NCBI GenBank assembly: GCA_949126835.1
Contig: OX421503.1
Coordinates: 2,437,001 to 2,501,000, forward strand
Direction of reading: 5' to 3'
DNA from: Anisus vortex
Lineage: Eukaryota; Mollusca; Gastropoda; Planorbidae
Length of the DNA stretch: 64,000 nucleotides
The position numbers and the translations under genes were made by a program. Below, one piece after another: positions 11,601 through 23,600 of this stretch. The notes beneath the pieces were generated by a model that did no database searches, was not told the origin of the DNA, and worked only from the letters and a program-made list of their open reading frames with translations. The first letter of the stretch is position 1, and each line of letters opens with the position of its first letter.

Positions 11601-14600
11601 TGCCAGTCCTGGACGACACGGCTGTGTTGCCGATGGAGAAGAGGGACTCTGCGCTCTTCGCGCTGCGCAGGTGCCGCTTCCAGTTGTGGACGTCCTCCTC
11701 GGTGATAGCCTTGGCCTGCACTGGCCCCAGGGTCACAGATTCTGTCAGTAGCAAAGTTAGCCCAAAGTTACATGGAAATAACTAAAAATGACATGAAGAG
11801 ATCCCATAGATTGAAAGCAATGACATATTCACAGATTACAAATAACAAATCACATTAAAGTTACCAATGGAACTTGTTGGTATAGTAATAGCACCCTGCT
11901 TTCCCATTGTGAAAGTTTGTGTTCGGAAAGCCACGATTTAAAGGGTGTTCCCACACAGCTGTGAAGGTGAACCTGACAGCGCTGGGCGGGGGGGGGGGGG
12001 TGGGGGGGGTGCAGGCCACACAATCCCCTTGTCTTTCATGGCCAAAGAAAATGGTGGACATTGGCTCATAAGTCTTGTGGAACAAAACTGTCTAAACGGG
12101 ATACTATCATAAAGCAATTTACACAAGAATCACTGTCTGAGGTAGAACCTGTTTGCTAAGTAAGAGCACACCAACTTTTCAATAAACAATCAAGGAGCAC
12201 CACTGTTCTGTCATTTAAACAGCCCCCCAAACTTCCAGACCCGCCTCACCTTGACTGGACTTGCGGGCTTTCTTCACGCTGCCTGTCCGAGGCTTGGAGA
12301 AGATGGACTTCCAGCCGCCCGCGGTGGACGATGCGCTGCCAGCGTTCATTGAGGCAGACTTCTTGTTCCCGGACACTGGCTTGTTCTCCTTTGATGAGCT
12401 CTGAGGCTTTTTCCTGAACGAGGCAAACAGAGAAACTGTTTAGCTTCAGCATAACAACTTTGTTAGTTATTCACAACATTTCCATTAAACAAAAAAGCAA
12501 CACACAAAAATTTTCATAACTTAAAAGAATTACTAAAAATATTTTTTTTCCAAATTTTTCACTTGTAAACTTTGGTAGTCAAGAGTATATGAATTTAAAT
12601 GACACAATTTAATTATTCACCCTTTTAAATAGAACAATTTTACATTATTAGAGTATATAATTTATCCAAAAACTTAAAAGGGTATTAGGTAAATGGACAG
12701 CAAAGTTTTCAAATAAAAAAAGAACAGGCCAGAGACGAACATCATGTTTGAAATGAAACGTATTATTGTGGGTTTTGATACGGTGCTGCATACATAACTC
12801 TTTCACATATATTCTCAACAACCGATTTCTTGTGTTGTTAAAACAGGGCCTCAACTGGTGGAAAATAATGCCTTGTGCTCAAGGCATTCTGAGTTCTTAA
12901 TCTAAAATGATTTTATTATTAAAATTCACAAAACAATTTTCAATTAAATTTTTCAAATATCATTATTGTCTGAGAATGTCCCTATGTAGTCTTCTTAACC
13001 CCTTCAATACCGCGGACGTCACATCATACCGTGGCCGTCACATCCACGTCGTCATTTCCGTACACTTAAATACCGAGGACATCAGATCGACGTCACAAAA
13101 AATAAAGAAATGGTAAAAATATGCAAATTCTGCAATTATTGATATTCAAAACTTGCGGTAGTTTAAAGGGTTAAGATTTTTTTTCAATGATGGCGCATCT
13201 TTTAGTACTTTCAGAATAATTTTAGAAAAAAACGATGAATGAGGTTTAAGGAAAACTCAACCCAAGCATATACTTATGAATTTTTGGTAACACTAAAATA
13301 ATAAATTTTTTTACACTGTTTTGTTCCCATTTGCAAAATTCCAAAACTTTCCCAAACCTCTGTCAATTTTCCCAAAGTTTAAAAACAAATTTTCCCAAAC
13401 TTTGCAAAAATCTTTCCCGTGTATCTTATCTTATCTTATACATTACAGACGCTCCTTCTATAAAGAAGATTATTGCGTCCTACGAGTCTAGTCTTGCATT
13501 TTTATTAATGTTTTAAATGATGTTAGGTTATTGGTTTTCCTGGTTTGTTCAGGCAACCCATTCCATGCCCGAATGCCACTCGGGAAGAAAGAGTACTTAT
13601 ATGCATTTGTTCTCGCATAAGGGACAAGGAAGGTGTTTTTGTCTGTATGTTTATCTGAGCTTTGCAACAGATTGTTATTGGGTTGTATTTCTAAATTAGA
13701 GTTTAATGCCTTATGTATTATTACTACTTTACTCTTTGCCCTTCTGTCCTCTAGTGTTTCTAGGTTTAGTGATTTGACTAATGGTGTTACTCTTGTCAAT
13801 TGGGAATATTCACTAGTTATAAACCTTCCAGCTCTTTTTTGAATTTGTTCTAATTTTTTAATGTTTTCTTTAGTTGATGGGTCCCATACAGATCCTGCAT
13901 ATTCTAGTATAGGCCTAACTAATGTGAGATAGCATTTTAGTTTTATATTCTTATTACATTTGTAAAAGTTCCTTTTTATGAATCCTAATGTTTTGTTTGA
14001 TTTTTTAATTACTTCATCAATGTGAGGGTTCCAAGATAACTTATCATTTATTATTACTCCTAGATACTTAGCATTGCTAGTTTGAGTTAGTTCTTTACCA
14101 TGAATGAAGTAGTTTGTTATTATTTGTTTCTTTTTCTTGGATACCCTTATTAGTTGGCATTTTTCTGGGTGAAAGGACATACTCCAGTTTGATTCCCATT
14201 TTTGTAGTTCATCTAGGTCTTTTTGTAAAAGTTCACTATCTTTTCCTGTCTTTATTATTCTATAAATTATGCAATCATCAGCAAATAATCTTACTTTTGT
14301 GCCTGTGTTGATGCAATTTGGCAGATCATTAATGTAAATTAGAAATAGTAGGGGCCCTAGAACAGTTCCTTGTGGAACTCCTGAGTTTACTGTTATTGGT
14401 GATGACTTAGAGCCATTTATTATCACTGTTTGTTCTCTGCCTATAAGAAAGTCCTGAATCCACTGATGTAAGGGACCAGAGATGCCAAAGTATTTAAGTT
14501 TTTTAAGAAGACTAGAATGATGAACTTTATCAAATGCTTTTGAAAAATCTAGTAATATAGCATCAATTTGGTTGTTATTATCTAATCCCTTAGACAAGTC

Positions 14601-17600
14601 ATCTATTAAGCCTATCAATTGAGTCTCACATGATCTATTTTTCCTGAAGCGATGTTGGTGTGGGCACAGTGCATTTAGTTTGTCTAGATGATTTACTATA
14701 CTACTATATATTATATGTTCAAGTAATTTACATGTTATGCTTGTTAGAGAAACAGGTCTATAATTTCCGGGGTCAGATTTATCTCCTTTTTTGAAAAGGG
14801 GGGTTACATTGGCTAATTTCCAATCTTTGGGCACTTTGCCCTGGTTTAGAGAGGCCTGAAAAAGTATTTTAAAGATTGGAGATATTTCATTAGTTAGTTC
14901 TTTAAGCAGTCTTGCTGGTATTTCGTCTGGACCAGAAGCTTTGTTTACTTTTAAGTTGGTTAGGAGTTGTTTAATGCCTTTTTCATCTACATTTATATTT
15001 CCTATCTCTTCTAGTTTGTTTAAATTTATGAATATTTCTTTGTCACCTGGATTTGAAAAAGATGATGCAAAGTGTGTGTTTAGGATATTAGCTTTAGTTT
15101 CATTATCATTATAAGTTTTGTTGTTTTGGCCTTTTAGTGGAGCTATACCTGTAGTGTCCATTTTTCTTGATTTAATGTAGGACCATAAGTTTTTATTATT
15201 ATCTTTAGAAATTACATTGTTTACATATTCATTTTGCAGCTGTCTGCTTAGTTTCTGAGTTAAATGTTTAATTTTTAGGTATTTTTTATTTAGTCTAATT
15301 GAATTAGTTGCCTTAAACTTTTTGAATAGATTTTCTTTTTGTTTACACAGTTTCTTTAGTTTAGTGTTAAACCAACATTTGTTAATTTTATTTGATGTTT
15401 GTTTTGTTGGCACAGAGTCAGCCATTATTGCTTTTAAGTTGGTTTTTATAAATTGCCAAATATCTTCAACTGGACTATCTATATTGTATTTAGTAAGAAA
15501 ATTGGTTTGGAATTTTATTGCTGCTTGATGTAGTTCTGTTGTGTTACATTTATTCCAGAGATAAATTATTCTTTTAGGTTTCTTGCTAATTTGGATTTTT
15601 ATGAGCAGCAGGGCATTAATGGTTAGAATTGCTAGGAGGAGGTGATCAGCACAGGACTGTGTGTAAATAAGCTAAAACTAAAACAGCATCAAATAGTCAA
15701 ATAAAATATATAAGAAACATACAAACGCACCAGAAAGCAGGAATATAAAAACAACCCGTAATATAAGAACAGCAAAAAAAACTACAACACAAAAAAATCA
15801 AGATAAAAATAAACAAAGTCAAAAAAATCACCCAAGCAACCATCTCAATGCAAAAATTTGTTTTTTTCCAAGGTCAAACTGCAAACTTCATTGTTTTTTT
15901 TACCCAAGGTCGGCCGGCGACAGCTGGAACTTTGACGGCATCAGTGTGAGGCCTAGCTTTGAAAACTTACTTAGGACAGGTTTGTGAGCCAAGCTGCTGT
16001 CAGGGGATGTCCTGGATGGGTGGTGGCCACAACAGGAGGGAAAAATATATGTATATACACACAGACACAGAATAACTAGAGTGTCACAAGAAGTTATCAC
16101 ATACTAGATTTTTTTGTTTGCAAGTACTTGAAGTACTGCTGTTGTTACAAGCTTGTCTTCACACTTCTACTCAGAACTTAAGAAAGTGGAATAATTTACA
16201 GCTATCCTAAGGAGCATGGGCAGCAGTTGTCTTAGTGTTAAAGATCAGGAGTGGCCAATCTGAAGCACTAGAGTTTAAATCCTGGCAGAGGGTGCCACTC
16301 AAGTCTACACATCAATTGGGTGGAGCTGAAGGGTGGCCAGGCATTGCGTGCTTGCAACACAGTCCCCTTGTATGATTAGTCTACAGAAACTGTTTAAATC
16401 TCATGTAATCCTGTGGTCATGCATTACATTAACCCTTCCCGTACCGACCTACTTCTATCTATGCTGCCTTCAGTTCCGCTATATACGCGCCCGGGACTGT
16501 AACGGTTAAGCTTAGGTTTATGACAACACAGACTGTAGCTGATGAAATCTTCTGTTTCCTATCCTACAACTTTCCGTAGAGTTTACTGGAGTAGGATTTC
16601 CAACATAATTTTTATATCGTCAGGTGAGAATAACAAGGTTCTAACAAGCATTTTGGTGAAACGGAGATATTTGAGTTTTAAATTTTGAAATCTTTAAGCC
16701 AATATAAAGTTAGAACTATGTTACATTGGACTTTGTGAGAAGAGGAAAGAACTAAATGATTCCAACTTTTGTCAGATTATAGAAAGGTCATTTAAAATTA
16801 TCACAGGGCCCATAAGTTATTTTTTCCCAAAATCGCAGTTAGAACCTTGTTATTCTCACCTGACGATATGTGTATAGCTTGTTATAATAGTTTTTGTATT
16901 TGGAATTGTCTTGATAGTTCATTAGAGTTATACATTTATATTTAATTTTGGCAAAGAGGTATTTTTATGTTATTTATTATTACGTAACAACGTCAATATG
17001 TTTTCACATATTCTCTACCACTTTCTAGTTAGCATTTTCTTTTTGCATTCTGAAAACTTCATGGAAAATCCATTCTAGCACTTTCTGCACTAAACTCTAT
17101 ATAAAACATGCAGAGGTTTCGTTTGGTTGTTGTTGTTTTTGCTTAGCGATAAAGGAACCATTTTTTTTTTACAAGTGAAGCTGAATGTTATTATTGTACA
17201 TGAACTCAAGCATTTTATTCTTCTTTAAACATTCATCAAGTGGCATGAGTGTATTATTTCATAGTGAAGAAGATCGAAGACAGACCACAAAAGAACTGAA
17301 TATGTAACACGATAAACAGAAAACTTTAACTTACTTATATCCGGGAAGGTCTATCACAGTGTGATACTTGGACGGCAGGTTCTTCGGCCCACCGCCCACA
17401 TCAATGAACTTCTTGGGGGCCAGGTGGCCGATAAACGCTCTTTCCCTTGCCTCCTCCAGGGACAGTAACCGGGTCGGTGTGGAAATGGCCAGAGACTTGG
17501 GCCTGGGCCTCTTCTGGCCTTCTGTGAAACAACAACAACAATAGGACAATGGAACACTCAACGCATATTACAAGCCGTGGTAGACAGATATTCTTAAATG

Positions 17601-20600
17601 TTATAGATGCTCCTTCTATACAGAAAATTATTGCATTCTAAGCTTAAAGATGGTTTGAATCTAATGGTTTGTTAAAATTGGTGTTTTAAATGATGTTAAG
17701 CTACTGTTTTTCTGGCTTGTTTAGGCAACCTATTCCGGATACTTCTCAGGAAGAAAGAGTATTAATATGTATTTGTTCTTGCTAAAATTTAGATTATCTA
17801 TCGGTAAAACTCTTAACCTATGATAGAAAATTATCTGGTCCAGTTCCTCTTAAATGAATAACAAGAAAACATTCTATTCCTAATTAAAACAGAAACCACA
17901 TATTAATAAATCTACAAAGTATTGAGAATGGTATACCTCTATCAGGAGAAATAAGCCACTTATATGTAAACAGAATAAAGAAATCTATGAATGAACTCAC
18001 GGCCGTTATCTACGCTGCTGTAGTTGGGCATCTTGTCACTGAAAATGATGTCACAGTAACAGATGAGGCACTCAGTGACCACTGCCTGGATGCCTACACC
18101 TTGCAAGGCAGCGGCTCCACCCCCAGCTTCAAGCTCTTTAGACCTGACAACACATGATGTATGGTACAATAATTTTAAACCAAGGTATGCTAGTTAAACA
18201 ATTTGAACATTCGGAACAGCTGCGTACGACACTTAAAGACACAACTTTAGACCTGATAACGCATGATGTATGGTACAATAATTTTAAACCAAGGTATGCT
18301 GGTTAAACAATTTGAACATTCGGAACAGCTGCGTACGACACTTAAGACACAACAACATGTAAATACCTCAGAAGGTTCGGGGCCCAAACAATGGCCAGGT
18401 TTTTGGAATGCATTTCTGTTTCGGGGCCGTAGGCTGCCACCCTGGCGAGGTGCCTCATGAGATATTCTGTAGTTCTGTAATGAGGGGGAGGCAGCTGCTG
18501 GACAACATCGTGAATCTTGAGCAGTTTGTTGTCTTCATCCCTCACAGCATCCTGTAGCATTCACCACATTAAACATTGTCATTACTTCAGCAATCAGAGC
18601 CAAAGACAATGTCATCGCGTTTTCTAAAAATTGTTGCTAACTACTGTCATCCAACACTGTGAGGCTGGCTGGTCCTGGGGTTAGTACACCAAATTGTCAA
18701 CAAAACAGTCCGGGTTCTAGCCCTGCCACCAACCCATCCCTGCTGCCTGCAGGAATTTTGGGCCTAGGACATAATAATCTTCTATCTAAAAGGAATGTCA
18801 GTAAACTTATAAGTCATTTAAACTTTTTCATCTATCAGCCTCTTGCAACTTAACAATGTCATGAAACATTTTAATCAAAATATTTGCCGTGGAACAATGA
18901 CATTGAAAATTGTCATCAAACATTGTCACTAATTATTTCATTTATCAAAATTCTAGTCCTTCATCATACAGACTAGTCTTTCACCATAGAGTCCATATCA
19001 TGTGTTTGTCCAAAAATTTAAAAAATATACACCGCTATACAAATACAATTTAAACAATCAAAAAATACAAATAAACAAATAAATAATTGAACATTAACAA
19101 ATAATTTCAATTGTAAAAAACTTACAGCAAATTTGTCATACAGTTGGTATGTGAGCAGAGGGTTAGGCAACTCTCTAAAATACATCTTTAAGAGGGAGCT
19201 AATACTGTGTATATCTTGCAGGTAACAGTCTTCAGTGAGGTCTGGGACTCTGTCTTCATCAAACGCAAGCCTAAAGATGATATCAAAATTATGTAATATG
19301 AAGAATGCAGAATATGAAATTTAGTACCGTTCTCATTTTAAAACCCATTACTGTACCCAAACTAAGGTCAGGTACCCATCAGAGCTGGGTAGACTCAGGG
19401 ACACCCTCCAGTCCCAGGAAAAAATCCTAGCCTGCACCAGGAATCGAACTCAGGACCTTCGGTACGCCAGCCAAAGGCACTGCCGCTCGGCCACAGTGCT
19501 TAAAATAAATGTAAAAAAAAATAATTCCTTAATTTTTAATGAGAACGTGCCTGTCTGAACGTGCCTGTCTGAACGTGCCTGTCTGTTTTCACTAATGAAA
19601 CAAACAGTCTGATGTGCTTATTGCGTGTGATTTTGTCAGATTTCAACAAAAACTTTTGTAGGCTGTGCGGAAAAACCCCAGAGATGCTGAGATCTAACTT
19701 AGACAAATGGATCAGAAACATACAAACCTCAGCTTCTGAATGTTGGATGTGATTCCAGACAGTCTGTAGATTCCATGAACTATCCCGTGCTCCTCAATGA
19801 TGTCTGTACAGCTTTTAAGTAACAATGGCACTGCAAGTGGAGTAATGAGAGAATAATGTAAACATGTTTCATTATTTATAATGTTACGTCTCGCTGTCTA
19901 GGGTGGGCAATTTATCTCAATGACTTTTTGGTACCCTTGAAGAATCCTTAACTCTCGCCCAAACTTTCATCCAAGTAATTTAGAAACGACGTCAGCAGGA
20001 ATAATTAAGCTATCTTTTAATTCAACATAACACATAACATCGAAGCTCAACATAAGTCAATAATAAAATCACAATTTAAGAAAAACACAAGAAGCAGCCT
20101 AACCAGTCTCTCAATCCACTCTACTTAAGACTACACACCGAATGGTCCCTAAACTCCCCCCCCCCCCCCCCTGTTCGCTCATGCCAAGAGGCACCCAGGG
20201 TCACCAAAAGAATGTGACCACCAGTTACAAGGGAGCTCATTAGTTCTAACCTCATCGACATACATCACAATAACATGAACTATCCCGTGTTCCTCAATGA
20301 CGTAAAGTCATTATTGTCAAATCGAGGCTAAATATAAAAATACATTAAAACAATCGGGACGCACCGTCATGTCCGGAGTTCAGCAGGTGCTCTCCGAGAT
20401 CACAGCCGAAAACTCTCTCCTTTACGATCCCCGACTGCTTCAGCTGGTTCCTCGGCGGGCGGTGGGAGAAGAAGGTGCGGAGAAAAGAGAGAAGCTTCCC
20501 ATGTTTTCGGATCACTGAAAATGAGCAACATTATAAATAAGCCCAATAAAAAACAACAACAAATTAAACATTCCTGTTCCAGTGTAACACATATATAGGT

Positions 20601-23600
20601 CGGTGTCCATAACTCAGCCAACGGAGACATACAGTAGCTATAGATAGAGTTTTATTTATTGATATGCTCATTACCTCATACTAGAAATAAAGGTTGTTGA
20701 ATGAATTTTTCCTAAAACTGATTACCGGTATAGTAGATATCCAATTTTCAGACTGTTATAAGTTATAGGTTTTTGTTCCGAATAGCATATCAAAGGGAAC
20801 ACACCCACTTCCCCCACCCCTGGGGCATAACAGGTTGGGGAAGCCAATATGGGTCGCCTTGTTTACACTATATCCATCGTAAAGTAAAAGAAAAGTACCC
20901 TTCGGACCAAACTGATCACAGGGCTGGTGAAGCAGCGTTGACCAGTTCCTGTAGTAACAGTCTTATAAAAAAGAATAATACTAAGTCTAATCAAAAGGCA
21001 TTTAATGACATAAGGGTTTTCAAAATCTTTTCTTTGAAAAAAAATAGAATTGATGTAAAAGATCTACTTTCCAACATTACTGATAATCAAATGGGTCTTT
21101 AAGACATTTAATCATTCTTACTAAAAGAATACTTTCTTTGATGGCTAATAATTTGTGTAAGCGAAAAACTGGATTATTAATTAAGCAATCTGTTTGAAAA
21201 ATACTGTAAATAGTGATAAAAATGGTCTGCTTCTAACCATTAGAATTGATTTTCACAGCTTAGTTCTGTAGCGATCTATTAGCAAGACTTAATTGTATCT
21301 TGGATTATCTCTTCTAAAATTGTTAACTTTTAGCTAATTAGATTTATAGAAAAAAAAAAAAAAAAAGAAAAAAAAGGTACAAAATTATTTCTAAGATCAT
21401 AGAGATTCAAGAAAAAAACAAACGAAAAAATAATGAAAATAAATTGAAATTCAAATTATAATCAAATTCTAAGGGGGGCAAACTCAGGCCAATAAGAGGG
21501 GAGGGAACTCTGACAGGGCCAGAAACTCAAAATAAAAATTAAAAAAGGGGGAGTTAATCCCTACTTCTATCAACCCAATAACTTTTATTACCACTTTCAC
21601 TATCTGTAATATCCATCCAGGCTGAGGAATGAAACAAGAATATTCACATCATGCTTATCTTTATAGTATACATTATACTCTTGTCCTGATGGTCTTCTTT
21701 TTTAAGCTCAAGTAATTTACCAGCCTACATAAACAAAGTGGTCTATTAAAACTGAATCAGATTCCAATATTCCACATTAAATAAACATAAACTAGTTTTT
21801 AATTGGATTATAATAAACTCAGTTATATTTATTTAAAAAAACAACAACTGACATTTGCATCGCAGCCTTAACAAATAAAAATATAATTTCACACCAAAAT
21901 CCAACACTAACATGCTCAGCCCACACATTTAGCCAAATAAATTTTTTTCCACACAAACTGGCTGCAATTTAAAAAACCCATGCTGATGCCAAGTCACTCC
22001 TTGAGTGTTGTAGTTAGTAAATAGTTGTCATCCACAAACGAATGCATGGATGGTGCTGCTATAGGCGACATCCACCACAGGGGGTTGGGGGGAGGGGGGG
22101 AGACATGGGAATAGTTTTGGCCGGGTTGTAGAAAGGAAAGGGGGTAGGGGGGGGGATATTAGAATATTGAACATACAGAATGTTCAATCTCAAGTGAATC
22201 CAGAACTGTCTTTGGTTTCAGTACAAAAACAAAATGTCTGCCTTTAAATTATAGTTTCACCATTTATCCATTGCAAAAAAAAAAGTATAATTTGTGTAAA
22301 ACCGAAATTTAGAAAAACATGAACTTGGCCCTTCACATGAAATGTTCAGTGAAACTCAAACACTTGTCCTCTTCTTTTATATTTGTCCCATTTTTTTTTA
22401 GTGGAAAGCTTCTGTTTGATATTCACAGTGAAAACTCAATATCCATGGCTACACTGACATAAGTCAGCCAGTCATTTGGCAGTGATTCAAAAGTGTGCTC
22501 ATAAATTACTGTTTACTCATTTATTTCTTTTAAAAAAAAAACATAGACTATGTCAGTTTCTGAAACTATTTTTCAAGCAATAAAAGTCACAAAGCTATAA
22601 GTTTTAAACATTTGTACGAAACTTATTAAGACATTACAATTTTTGTTTGTTAATTTCCCATCTTTCTACCCCTTCGTTTATACTTCTAAAACAAAGCCTA
22701 ACCTATACAAAATATTTATATTTTTACAACTTCCAAGTTCATTTTTTCATCAAAAAATTTTTAAAATTTATTTTACCACATTACAACTAGTAAACTTTTG
22801 TCATAAACATTGATGAGTAAAGGTTAAAATCTATTTGCGATAATTTCGGAGTAAAAATAAATTGTTGTAAACTGTTGATAGGCTGACTCTTGGGCTTGGG
22901 ATAATTTTAACAATTTTTATTTAATTCCTATGTTAAAAATGTCCTATTACTCCTATTTAACACCCATCCTTTGCTCAGGTATGACTTTATGATAAATATA
23001 GGAGTTAGGCCGAATGCATAGCCAATTCAGACATTTTGTTTTGTATGAAACACATCAATTCTGCAAACTTCACATTCTGTATGATCTCTATTCGACATGG
23101 AAGGTAATTTAGGTAAAGAGATAATATGCAAAGATACATAAAAATTATTTATACATATATAAATGTATATAAAATGTATTTCAACATGTAAAATAAATGT
23201 TCTTTATCTAAATATAATACATTTGTGTATGTGATAGAAATGAAAATGGTAGTGGAGAATATAGTTGGTCCTAACGGTGAAAGCCTACAAAAGCCAAAAC
23301 TAAATGAAAATTTGGGAAGAAACAGTTGTTTTTTTTTGGTGCCCAAATGATATAAATGAAGGTGACACTAAAGCTTTTGTTAAAAACAAAAAAAAAAATT
23401 GCCAGGCGTTTTTCCGCAACACAAGCCAAACTGAAAATGTAAACAAAAATAAACAACAAACAAAGCAGATATTAGAGACCCGTTGAGAAATGTGAATGAA
23501 ATACTAGCAGTTAAAAAAGTAGCTAAGCGATAATCCAATTGACACAAGACAGTCCAATTTATAAACACGAGTTAAAATTTTACTCATTTGAAAGAGACAA

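Noticed and set aside
11126..11785. 219-codon plus-strand frame
   Set aside because: It spans the hAT MITE and the antisense of exon 17; the minus-strand exon is firmly supported.
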